Shown: piece after piece, positions 23,145 to 34,922 of the stretch
Position numbering within the stretch: the stretch's first letter is position 1
How the letters are laid out: each line of letters begins with the position of its first letter
Origin: Vicia villosa
Lineage: Eukaryota > Streptophyta > Magnoliopsida > Fabales > Fabaceae
Length of the DNA: 64,000 bases
Reading direction: 5' to 3'
Assembly: GCF_029867415.1 (NCBI RefSeq)
Contig: NW_026705302.1
Span: 186,001-250,000, forward strand
Translations under genes and position numbers: made by a program
Notes under the pieces: model-generated
Told to the model about the DNA's origin: nothing
Database searches by the model: none
Seen by the model: the letters and a program-made list of their open reading frames with translations, nothing else

Positions 23145-23300
23145 GATGATTCGAATGTGTGTGATTACAGATGAACCATCTGATTTTGTTGTGTTCATCT
23201 GATTTTGATCCAACTACTATAGATGAATCTAATGTGTGAATGCAGGATGATGATTCAAATGTGTGTGATTACAGATGAACCATCTGATTTTGTTGTTTGA
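23145..23300. repeat. Short local repeat flanking mini-retrotransposon (right)
   Basis: Two imperfect copies of a segment containing ACAGATGAACCATCTGATTTTG and ATAGATGAATCTAATGTGTG, continuing the repeat at 20555-20656. Confidence 0.75.
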
Positions 23301-24486
23301 CAGAATGCCTGAGTGCTGGAAAAGTGACTGCAGTTTATCGTAAGGCTCTGTTTTTGCTCTGTTTTTGCCAGGGAAAAATTAGGGAACATGCAGGAAAAAA
23401 GACAACACACCCCTGCAAATTAGGGAACGGGTTTATTAAACTTAAAACAATTTAGTTTTAATGATAAACGAAAAAATATTGGCAATGGATTTGAGTGACA
23501 GAGAGTTATAATGGATTTGAGTGACAGAAAGTTATCAAGAATTAAACTAAAAACAATTCAGTTTTTATGATAAACAAAAAAATGTTGGCAATGGAATTGA
23601 GTGACAGAAAGTTATCAAGACATGAAGTAGAATTCAGAGAATTTTTTACACTTCACCGTTACTTTATCGATTGCGTAGATTACAGCAAACTTGGTTTCAA
23701 CAATTCAACAATTTCACAGAATCCATCTTTAATAACTAAATTGATGGGAACAATTTAAAAAAAATAGAAGAAAATTGTTTAACAAAATGTTTCAACTTCT
23801 CTCATAACGGCCGAAGAAACATCATGATTAGCCCAGATATTTGCTATCCCAAGAACCGGACCGAAATAATAATCGGGTAAGTTCGAACTGGACCGAAACA
23901 GTGGACATTTTTTTTAACCGAACCGGAGCGTTATTTCGATTTCAATGGACCGATTCTCAACAGCCCTAATCATGATTGTGCAAATATTCAAACTCCACAT
24001 ATAAATTTATTCAACATTTTAGATTTGATCAAACGCAATAGATTAAACCCATTCAGTTTTCACTTAAGCATTTTGATTTAATAAGTTAAAACAATTTCGT
24101 AAGTTTGATTCAATATCATCATGTTCATAAATTTAGGGTTTCTAATAACAAGTTAATTTCTTAAAGCATAAAATAAAAGTCTATTAAATTGAACAAAATA
24201 AAAAGAAATACTTTCATAATCAAATTAAAGATGTAAATGCCAAATGGATAGTAAGCCATTAAAAAAAAAAATCCCAACCATAAAAAAAAAACACCCCAAA
24301 TTGATATACTTCCCAAAACCCAAAAATAAAAACTAAATTGAAAAATTATATGATTAAATTAAAGATTCACACCCAAACTGATAGACTTCCCCAAAAGAAA
24401 ATAAAAACAACCTAAATTGAAAATCTATATCGCTAGGGTTTAGTTAATAATTTCTAAAACAGAAATTGAAATTCCAGAAATTAGTT
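23301..24486. other. AT-rich intergenic region
   Basis: No gene recognised. 23440-23610 holds three short repeats of TTGAGTGACAGA(A/G)AGTTAT. 23850-23960 has CCGAACCGGACCGAAA-type phrases. The rest is A-rich, with the 3' side of the SKP1-like gene next to 24487. Confidence 0.5.
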
Positions 24487-24939
24487 TCACTCCTCAGATT
24501 CAATACCCTCGCCTTTAAAAGTCCATGCATTCTTCTCACGGATAGCTGCCTCTTCCTCCGGTGTGAAATCGTTTTGGATCCCGAAATACTCCCGCACGTA
24601 ACGAACACTCCTATTCTCGATCCGATTAGCAACCGCCAGAGTAAGGAACTCGAAAAGCGCTTCCAAGTCCAGATAATGCACTGCGAGAAGAAAATCCTTC
24701 AACTCTTCGTTATCCAGTTTCTCGACGGAGAATTCCTTGACTTTGCCGGCGTCAGAGAGACGGTGGTATTCCATGATCATCGTCATGTGATTGCTGGAAA
24801 CATTGGGAAGGGGAGCGACGGACACTTTAGCGCCGTCTTCATCAACGAGAGGCTGCAAAGCTTTCATGTTCTTCGCCAATGAAGGTTCGATTTCAAAAAC
24901 GACGTCGTCGCAGGTTTTGACAGAGATTAATTTCGCCAT
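24487..24939 (-). CDS. SKP1-like protein, SCF ubiquitin ligase adaptor
   Basis: An intact 150-residue frame. I take the ATG at 24939 (MAKLISV); the frame is open five codons further up but from a GTG. The N-terminal BTB/POZ-like half has LISVKTCDDVVFEIEPS and PLPNVSS. The C-terminal Skp1 half has the family hallmarks FLLAVHYLDLEAL, VRYVREYFGIQNDFTPEEEAAIREKNAW. Known family members link cullin CUL1 to F-box proteins in SCF E3 ligases in nucleus and cytosol. This copy is diverged (EYHRLSDAGKVKEFS where a longer acidic loop is usual) and has an extra acidic tail (GEGIESEE) after the usual terminal W(A/T)F. It resembles the fast-evolving SKP1-like paralogues of plants. No frame damage is visible, so it is probably functional or very recently so. 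Confidence 0.9.
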   Translation of the reverse strand: MAKLISVKTCDDVVFEIEPSLAKNMKALQPLVDEDGAKVSVAPLPNVSSNHMTMIMEYHRLSDAGKVKEFSVEKLDNEELKDFLLAVHYLDLEALFEFLTLAVANRIENRSVRYVREYFGIQNDFTPEEEAAIREKNAWTFKGEGIESEE

Positions 24940-24991
24940 CGCTTCCTTTCTCACTAGGGTTCACTTTTGTGAATTTGGGATTCTACTTATT

Positions 24992-25002
24992 CCTATTTAT
25001 AG
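24992..25002 (-). promoter_or_regulatory. TATA box of SKP1-like gene
   Basis: The minus strand reads CTATAAATAGG about 55 bp upstream of the chosen ATG. This would place transcription start near 24965-24970 and leave a short leader. Confidence 0.55.
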
Positions 25003-25043
25003 AAGAAAAATTTTATTATTTTTGAATTTGGTTTTATTATTTA

Positions 25044-25568
25044 AAAAATCACAACAAAATCTTTTTGGAAAAAAATCCGTTACTCCTCTTTAATAGAAGG
25101 AGAAATATATGATTTTCTTTTGTTTTATTATTTCGCAAATTTACTATTTCAAAAATCACAACAAAATCTTTTGAAAAAAAATCCGTTACTCCTCTTTAAT
25201 AGAAGGAAAAATATATGATTTTCTTTTGTTTTATTATTTCGCAAATTTACTATTTCAAAAATCACAACAAAATCTTTTGAAAAAAAATCCGTTACTCCTC
25301 TTTAATAGAAGGAAAAATATATGATTTTCTTTTGTTTTATTATTTCGCAAATTTACTATTTCAAAAATCACAACAAAATCTTTTGAAAAAAAATCCGTTA
25401 CTCCTCTTTAATAGAAGGAAAAATATATGATTTTCTTTTGTTTTATTATTTCGCAAATTTACTATTTCAAAAATCACAACAAAATCTTTTGAAAAAAAAT
25501 CCGTTACTCCTCTTTAATAGAAGGAAAAATATATGATTTTCTTTTGTTTTATTATTTCGCAAATCACA
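25044..25568. repeat. Five 106-bp tandem repeats upstream of SKP1-like gene
   Basis: The phrase GTTACTCCTCTTTAATAGAA recurs at 25079, 25185, 25291, 25397 and 25503, exactly 106 bp apart. Units 2-5 look identical; unit 1 has a few changes. The array starts about 105 bp above the start codon and just above the TATA box, so it occupies the proximal promoter. Confidence 0.95.
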
Positions 25569-25617
25569 CCAAATCGGTTATTACTTGATACTATATGAAT
25601 AACTTTTTTTATTACTA

Positions 25618-25680
<63 letters not shown>
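25618..25680. repeat. (TA)n microsatellite
   Basis: About 30 uninterrupted TA units. Confidence 0.95.
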
Positions 25681-25682
<2 letters not shown>

Positions 25683-26260
25683 AAAATAAATTCTAAAGTA
25701 GCAATATATGAAGATAAAAAACAATTTTTAAAGATATGGGTACTTGGTTAGTAGTGATTATATTTATTTTAAAGATATAATTGTTAGTATTAATAAATAT
25801 CCGATATTAATGCTGAGATTTGGTTTGGATAGTACTTTTTGTTTTAAAGACGAAACAAATTGTTGAGAATTTTTCATCATTTGAATCTTTTAATTATTTG
25901 ACGAAATTTCAATTATGTCCTATATTTTTCGTAGATGTACATTTAAAATTATTTTTTTTTAAAAATTGTTTCTTTCCGTAAGTACATCTGCAGAACTTGT
26001 TAAAATAGAATGTTCCGTAGATACACATACGGAACTGCTATTTTTTAAAATCACATATATTTCACTCAAAAACTCAATTTTAATAACAACACTGGAAAAC
26101 TCAATTACAGTCAATTAAAGTAATGCAATTTAAAGGCAATAAGTAAATAGTACACCAAAAAAATAGTATAAATCGTCGGCCAATAATGTCGAATACATAT
26201 ATCAAATCGTCGTACAAAAATGAAATCAAAATACATGTATGAAATAAAGACGTCGGCATC
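25681..26260. other. AT-rich spacer with TTCCGTA/TACGGAA words
   Basis: No gene. At 25975-26035 the words TTCCGTAAG, TTCCGTAGATACACATACGGAA and a partner CTGCAGAAC form short inverted pairs. Such words may belong to the DNA transposon that carried the neighbouring plant-mobile-domain gene. Confidence 0.4.
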
Positions 26261-26962
26261 CTACTGTGTGTGTCGTACATCATCATGCGCCTCTCTGCTG
26301 CCTCTGGCCCCGCCTTCGTCTCTACGTCCACCGCGCCGTCTGCTGGGTACTATGCCTCTACCGTCAAGTGCCCCACCTGTCCTGGAATGGTTTCTACGAT
26401 ACAAAAATGTCTCCTCTGCCACCCTAATGATACCTTCCACAAGACCCAGGCCAGCAGATTCCTCAAGGAAGAAACCATCAGTAATGCATGTTTACGCCAT
26501 GTCAGCTATCTCACGACACCGAGGAAGAACATCCTCAGTGTGGTCCATCTGAGCCTGATGAACCCGCAGAATCTTCTCGTGGGTTGGTCTGGGCGGTGAT
26601 CCAGGTGCGGTGGGAAACATGTATGGGTGCGACACTTTGTAGTACCAGGTGATGTACCCGTCGACGCAACTCCAGTCTACCTCTAATCTGGTCGTCTGAG
26701 CCTCGTTAGGAACCATGTGATGCTCCCAGTCTACAAATACCTCATCTAGCTGCCAATAGGTCATGGCGATAGTAGCAGGATCAGAAGGCAAGTGAGTTAT
26801 GGTCTGCTGGTAACCAAACTTATGCATGACACGCTCCGAAAGATAATGAACAATGATGGTCGAACTGGCAGCTAACCATCCTGAATATAGTACGATCTCA
26901 TCAAACGGAATCGTCTCACGGTGATCAATGTAGCAGTCGAAGTGGATGTTCTCAGTAGCCAT
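26261..26962 (-). pseudogene. Plant mobile domain (PMD) protein, truncated, one stop
   Basis: On the minus strand one frame runs from 26962 to a stop at 26261, broken only by a TAA at 26492-26494. It reads YLSERVMHKFGYQQTI, then VDWSCVDGYITWYYKVSHPYM and HTEDVLPRCREIADM. After the stop comes an Arg/Gly-rich tail. This pattern is the C-terminal part of the aminotransferase-like plant mobile domain family (often labelled protein phosphatase 7 long-form homologue). The family is linked to Mutator-like transposons, with some domesticated members. The N-terminal two-thirds are missing because an LTR abuts the fragment at 26971. It is a dead fragment. Confidence 0.75.
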
Positions 26963-26970
26963 GCGGTCAA

Positions 26971-26977
26971 TGTAACA
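26971..26977 (-). mobile_element. Terminus of an older Tekay-like LTR, left scrap
   Basis: Seven bases TGTAACA that, after removing the solo LTR 26978-30238 and one copy of TAACA, join to CCCTTTTCTATAACCCC at 30244. This rebuilds an LTR start of the type TGTAACACCC. The scrap directly truncates the PMD pseudogene. Confidence 0.6.
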
Positions 26978-28799
26978 TGTAACACCCTTCTAAAACCCCA
27001 CGATTTTCACGAATATTTTTAATAAATAATAAACGTAAAACAAAAGCAAGGATGTCACATCTTCATAAAACTTCGTATAACAATTAATCCTGCTCTGTAA
27101 CACGGGTTCTAAAACATTTAAACATAAATAGCATCTCTGGTGCCATTAATCAAATTACTTCAAACTTCGCAGCAGAATAAATATCTCTTAGGAACTTCTT
27201 CATAAATAAATCATTACTATGAAAGATAGTTCAAACATCAACAAAATCATCATACTTTGTATTTATAACTTCATGATTATAAAAGTGATACAAAATCTTC
27301 AAAATAACAAAATGCCCAAGGTTCACAATCAATCGATTCCAATCCTGATGTTACATATCAGAGCAAGACCCACTAGACTCAACGAAACTAAATAGCGCAC
27401 TCCGAAGCTACCTCTTATGCTTCCTGCACTAAACTTGATCACCAGCGCATTACCCACGTGGAGGTAACATTCAAACAGGCAGAGTGAGTAAATCGCAATC
27501 GCCATAAAAAGCATAAGTAATAGATATAGTATTCATGGCATAGGAATAAAAACAACATGGCATCAATTACGACATCTATAATACAATGTCAATTCGACAA
27601 TTCTTCTTACCAAACATCACAAATCAAAACATCCAGCAACACATCAATTAATTCAAGTATTTAATATATCATAATCATTATAAAAGACATAAGGAATAGA
27701 TATAGCAGTCATATCCAGGAAACAACAATCATATAACATCATTTAATACATTACATATAACAACAATTACCAGTTCTTCACGTCATAGCATCATCAATCC
27801 AAGAATAAATCAAATACACCACTTAAAATATACCAAACATCATCTTCCAAGAATCAATCAAAGACATCAGCTATTCCAAGTATTGTGTAATGCCACAAAT
27901 AATGAAATGCAACTTCATAAGACTCGTGCATGTGGTACCAAAACATCACCGATGACTTAGTCATCATTATTCTCCAAAGATCCCCACCAATAGGATCGAT
28001 TCCCACTTGGAACCAGAGCACCATACAAGTTGCACTCAATCCACACTGTGGGATTGAGGCCATCACTGGACCAAATTGTCCTAACATCACTGGATAAATA
28101 TCTTGCAAACTTCACTGGACAAGTCCTACAAATGCTATGAATGCATGATGCGCAACACCGCATAAAATACGACCACATCTAGTCAACACACATCACCATT
28201 CATCATATTCATCATACATCATCACATACTTCATTTTACACACATCATCAATTCATCATATTTCATCACATACTTCATATTACTCACATAATTATAAATC
28301 GAATCATCATATAACATACGTCAAGTTACGACAAGACATAGTTAAATTAATTCACAATAGAAAGCATTACTTATTGGTATATCACCATGTGATCTCATAA
28401 TCTCATCATAAGGAAAACACACACCATCATCATAATAATATCATGTCATCATAAAAAAAGCACTCATCAAGTTATACCAAAACATGGCTACGCCAACTCA
28501 TAACAAAGGGCATACTTCCTATGTTAACACTACATAGTTCATCACTTAATATCAATTCAAGAACTATAATACTAAATCCTATGATTCATTTTATTCCACC
28601 ATTTTATAGTTCATTGTGTTAACTTTCCAACGCTTCGAGCGGCGCATTAATCAGAGTTCAGAAACTCAAGTTATAGCCTTTACAAGAATCTGTCAAAATT
28701 TGGTCTATCTCGGGTCCGCTCACGCCGACCCATGCTTCGACCGCTCGCTCAAAAATCATAACTTCCCCTTGCCTCGGATCAGCTCGCGCTGATCCATGC

Positions 28800-28848
28800 G
28801 TCGACCGCTCGCCTACTTTGCGTCGACCATTCCTCTATTTGCGTCGAC
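28800..28848. promoter_or_regulatory. Phased GTCGAC words in solo LTR
   Basis: GTCGAC starts at 28800, 28822 and 28843, so spacing is 22 and 21 bp. A related TTCGACC lies further left near 28735. Similar spacing recurs in other LTRs of this window. Confidence 0.7.
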
Positions 28849-29598
28849 CATACACTGTAAGTGTATTGAATTTTCCTGCACTTTTCAAACCAGTTACTTT
28901 GCGATTTTTCCACATCGTAAGCCCTAAAAACACCCTATAATTACCATATTTCATAGTGCAAATACAATTTTATATATTCTATCTTGTGGGTATCATCTAT
29001 TGCATATTAACACATCTAAATCATCAAATTCATCATATCATCATCGAACCCTCATAACCCAAAATCCCCCAAAACCAAATCATACAATTATCAATCACTT
29101 AAACCATTCATGATAATCTAGATAAACTCCCCATACCTTAGATTGTAGTTAGCTTTGATTCTCGTCGTGTTCTCTCTACGAATCCTTATGTGTTCTTCAT
29201 GCCCTAGCTCTCTCCCCCTTTGCCTCTTCTCTAAACTACGATCGTACATAATGAATCTCTCTTCCCTCTTTTCTCTTTTTACCCCTAGGATCCCTAATAT
29301 GGCTCTCCTCTTTTTGCCCTCACTTAACCTCTTACAATTTACTAGTTCTCCCTTATCATCTCTAACACCAATATTATCTATTTTATTAATTAAAATAATA
29401 TTAACTATTTAAAATAATTCCACTTATTATTCTAATTATTCTAAATTATTCTAAAATACTCCAAAATCCCTCAATACATATAAGCATCACACAAATCACC
29501 ACAACATCACATGAATCATCAAAACATCACATAAGTCATCAGAATCTCAAACATCACAAATCATCACATTTTTAAATACTTCACAAAAATCAATAAAA

Positions 29599-29602
<4 letters not shown>

Positions 29603-29680
<78 letters not shown>
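29603..29680. repeat. (AT)n tract left of MITE 1
   Basis: Uninterrupted AT dinucleotides directly against the hairpin MITE. Confidence 0.95.
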
Positions 29681-30066
<386 letters not shown>

Positions 30067-30243
30067 AATTCTTCACAATAACTCACATAACCATCATATT
30101 CATCAAAACATCATGAATCACCATAAGGTCTCGCATAAAAACACCAAAACATCATATATATCGAATACTTCACGATGACTCGTATATTCATGTCAAATTA
30201 ATTAAATAAATAATTAATATAGAATTTGGGGTGTTACATAACA

Positions 30244-30783
30244 CCCTTTTCTATAACCCCAAAATATAACATTTAATCAAAGTAAATTAACATGCATACA
30301 TACAAAGAGTGTCACATCGATGTTCCTGAAAACTAAAAGCTTTCAAGAACCAACAAAACAATATCTCGAATACAAATATACCTACTCATAAATACATAAC
30401 ACATATTGAACATTTTGTTTCTCAACAAATGCATATCACAGCGGAAATAACAAATAATCATGTATTAATAATAATATTCATACCCCATACTATGATCATG
30501 TCTCCATATCCTCATCAATTTAACATAAGATAAACAAATCCAAAGATACTAGGCACTAAGGCCACTCAATAACCAATAACATCCCAGGGATACATAATCC
30601 ATAAGGAAAACATCATAATACATCTCAACAATTAAAACATGAGTTCGACACTAAAAACCCCAAAAGTGTTACATGATCAGAGCATCGACTCACTACTTAA
30701 TCAAATGGAAAAGACCAAACTAGGCTTCTCCGCTATCCTCGTGCAGAGCACCACTATCTTCTCTTCCTCTTTCTTTCTTGTCC

Positions 30784-30816
<33 letters not shown>

Positions 30817-31380
30817 ATGGATCTATTTTCTTCTTCATCTTCTTCTTCCTCTTCCTTTCTCTCCCGTCTTCTCTTCTCCCTATTCGTCTGCTACAGAAAA
30901 ACTTCAAATATCCATCACCTAATAACGATGCCGGCATCTCATAAAATCGCTGATGGCCTCTAATTCAGAGATGTTCTGTTTTTCTATTGTTCTATTGTTG
31001 ATGTACGGTCAAAATTTTGATCATCAAATTCACGGTAATCCCCTTGTTTATATTTAAACCCTAATTGATTTCTAATTCTAATTGTTTATCTTTGTGTTTA
31101 TTTTTTATTGCGTTTACAACATTGTCTTATGCTGTAAGTAAATTTGCATAGTTTATCGAAGTTAATTTGATTATTATGATAATTCGATTTATGATTTTAA
31201 CTTCGTTTTATTTTTTACGTTTATTTCAGGAGAAGACTCCTTATCTAAATCATCAAATTCATCATATCATCATTGAACCCTCATAACCCAAAATACCCCA
31301 AAACCAAATCACACAATTATCAATCACTTAAACCATTCATGATAATCTAGATAAACTCCCCATACCTTAGATTGTAAGAA
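30244..31380 (-). mobile_element. Older Tekay-like LTR remnant, right part
   Basis: Continues the LTR start at 26971. It has the same phrase order as its relatives (GTGTCACATCGATG, CATATCACAGCGGAAATAAC) and then a CT-rich block (30760-30890). A 140-bp segment at 31237-31377 nearly matches 29013-29147 of the solo LTR. The right end is not defined; no TACA terminus or PPT is visible. Confidence 0.5.
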
Positions 31381-32344
31381 AGTAATAATGATGAAGTCAT
31401 TTAATATTTGTTTTTAAAAATTGGTGGATGTTAATTTTCTTATTATATTAGTAGATAATAGTAGAATCAAAAACATAAAAGTAAATCAATATAGATTAAA
31501 AACAAATAATACACTTATTTAAGGAAATTAAATTAAATTATTATATTAAAAATTAAAATTAAATCTATATATATATTATATATATATAATTAAAAGTCAT
31601 AATTTTTTTGGTTGACGATTTTTTGAATAAAAGTCATAATTATTTGCCTTGGTCATATAAACAAAACGTGTAAGACAGTAATAATGATGAAGTCATTTAA
31701 TTTTTATTAAATCCATTTTAAAAAAAATCACAATTTTTGCCCTGGTTATATAAAAAAAAGTGTAAAACAGTAAAATGGTGAAGTCGTTTAACTTTTTAAA
31801 AAAAAAGATTTGATAGATGTTAATTTTCTTATTATGATAGGAGAATCCAAAGCATAAAAATAAATCAATATAGATTAGGGATAAAAATTGATAATTTTGT
31901 TCTAATAAATAAATGTGCAAAAAATTTTATTTTAAAAATTCCTAAGTTAATAATAATACTAACTTATTATTATTATTATCATATTATTATTATTAAATAA
32001 TAAAAAATAATAGTAATAAATATTTATTATTAACATTAATTGTTTTTTTATTCAAAATAAGGATATTAATAGTATATCATTATTAGTCACTTTACTCAAT
32101 TAACATATCATAATTGACCATAATATAAATATATATATATATATTTTTGTGGATTTTGAATATAGAGGTTAAATGGTAACGATAAAAAAAGTAATTAATT
32201 AATGTGTATTTGAAATATGGAGAGTCATGATTGGAATATTGAAATACATTAATAAGAATATATGTATTAAAAATTAAATAAAGATTTTGTTTTTAATAAA
32301 GATGATTAGGTTAAACGTTAATGACAATAATGATAATAATTATA

Positions 32345-32538
32345 AATGTCGGTGGATTTTTTTTTTTTTTTTGCTTTATAGCACCGGTTTAATCCGGTTC
32401 GGGGGCGAGTTCTGGCATCAAGTGGTTCCATCCCCCTCCCGATCGCAGTTGCGGGGGATCGAACCGTGGTTCTCCCTACCAAATCCAGCGCCAATCACCA
32501 CTGGACCAACTAACTATTGGTTAATGTCGGTGGATTTT
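32345..32538 (-). mobile_element. tRNA-derived SINE with target duplications
   Basis: On the minus strand the body starts near 32522 with a tRNA-like head: box A in GGTCCAGTGGTGATTGG (32491-32507) and box B GGTTCGATCCC (32455-32465). It ends in a poly(A) tail, the T-run at 32357-32372. The flanks share AATGTCGGTGGATTTT at 32345-32360 and 32523-32538, a 16-bp target duplication typical of LINE-driven insertion. The body is about 150 bp and encodes no protein. Confidence 0.85.
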
Positions 32539-32599
32539 GAATATGGAGAGTCATTGTTGGAATACTTAAATAAATTAATTGCAATACATTACTTTAAAA

Positions 32600-32755
32600 A
32601 ATGATGGAACATACAACAACACTCGGGGAATACCGAGTTCGATTCCTAGTGGGAACAATGTTTAGCAAGTGTTTATACCTCAGTTCACAACTCTGGATTA
32701 ATAGGGGCCCTTTCCCCTAGAAACCAGAGAGCTATAAAGCCAACAAAAAACAACG
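32600..32755 (+). mobile_element. Possible truncated SINE
   Basis: Contains a box B-like GAGTTCGATTCC at 32636-32647, followed by a GC-rich body with GGGGCCCTTTCCCC and an A-rich end. The box A part is not clear and no convincing target duplication is seen. Confidence 0.35.
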
Positions 32756-33937
32756 ACATAAATTTTAGGTGAATTGTAAAAATTGAAATATAGAGAGTTC
32801 TAAAATAAAATAATATATTGTATTGGAAACAATAAAGTAGAAATAAATCAAATTATTAATTGAAAACAAATAGGTTAAATATGGTGATATTTCATACATA
32901 TATTATTAAATTAACATTAATACTAATTCAAATTAATTATTTAATTATTTTTTATGAAATATATATAATAACCAGTAGAAGACCCGTGCGGAAAAAAATT
33001 GAAATTCGAATGAGAAATGTTAATTTAAGATTAACAAAACATAATATAGATGAAATGAATCTATATATAGTAACTATGTAAAAAAAGAACATAGAAATGC
33101 AATAGTCATTCGTATTAAGTTGTTGGTGATATATAATTGTTATTATAAAATCGTAATAACTTGAAATATTCAAAAAGAAATTTATCAAATCACCAACATG
33201 ATAAATTTAATATGTCTAATAAATATAAATATTTACAAATATGATTAATAACTATAAATATTTACAAATATCACTGATGATTATAAATATTTATAATATT
33301 TTGTTGTTTAAATAAAAAAATGTATTGTGGTGATATTGTCCCGTGAAAATAGTGAGTTTATGCTAATTATAAATATTTATAATATTTTGTTGATTAAAAT
33401 AAAACAGGTATTGTAGTGATAGTGTCCCGTGAAAACTTTTTAGATGAATAGTTTTTAATTTTAATTGTATTATAATTTATTTAAATGCAATTATAAAATA
33501 TGAAATAATAAATTTTATTGTGTAATACAATTTAGGCTATAAATTATTCCAAACATCTCATATTTTATTCAAATAATAGAAAGAATTGAAAAACTTAAAT
33601 TTAGAAAACTCACTATTTTCAATAAAATAATTAAGTTATAGTTATAAAAAATTAAGTATGACCAGTTCAACAAAATAGTTATAAATTTAATAAAATCATA
33701 AACGAACTCATTTGAATTACAATTTTAAACCGAAGAAAACTACTGACCACTTACCAGATAAATAGATATCATTACAAATGGAACCGAAGAAATCAGAGAG
33801 CACATGTGCACAGTCCACAAAATATTTGGATATGAATGAAATAGAAAATGAATGTACATACAAGATTATATTAACTTAATATATTTTATATAGATAAATG
33901 TGTATTAAAACATAAAAGAAAAAGACAGTAGAACATT

Positions 33938-34618
<681 letters not shown>

Positions 34619-34854
34619 GGCGTATCATATGAAAATGACATATTTATATGAGAATGTGAGAATGAATCTCAACCATAGAATTTTAAAATAAATGGTGGAG
34701 ATTATGGGCGAATCTTTTTTTCTCTCTCCTACATTTTGAAATAAATGATGTAGGAGAGAGAAAAAAAGATTCACTCATAATCTTCACCATTTATTTTAAA
34801 ATTCAATGGTTCAGATTCATTCTCACATTCTCATATAAATATGTCATTCTCATA

Positions 34855-34859
<5 letters not shown>
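34619..34859. mobile_element. Hairpin MITE 2 in (AC)n/(AT)n
   Basis: Same family as 29683-29928: the left arm starts GGCGTATCATATGAAAATGA and the right arm ends CATTCTCATATGATA. It has more mismatches between arms than MITE 1. It is flanked by (AT)10 on the left and (AT)n on the right. Confidence 0.85.

Positions 34860-34920
<61 letters not shown>
34857..34920. repeat. (AT)n tract right of MITE 2
   Basis: About 32 uninterrupted AT units. Confidence 0.95.

Positions 34921-34922
<2 letters not shown>

Larger units (their letters stand above)
20652..23149 (-). mobile_element. Gag-protease mini LTR retrotransposon (TR-GAG type)
   Basis: Two 288-bp LTRs (20657-20944 and 22857-23144) appear identical by eye. 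They have inverted termini TGATAGAA and TTCTATCA and are bracketed by GATGA (20652-20656, 23145-23149). On the minus strand the order is 5' LTR, primer site, a 641-residue gag-protease frame, polypurine tract and 3' LTR. Reverse transcriptase, RNase H and integrase are missing although the gag frame is intact. This matches the idea of terminal-repeat retrotransposons with a GAG domain that borrow other enzymes. Gag and protease features suggest a Ty3/gypsy chromovirus parent. Confidence 0.92.

Noticed and set aside
24487..24954. Longer SKP1-like start five codons upstream
   Set aside because: That codon is GTG. The ATG at 24939 gives the family-like N terminus.
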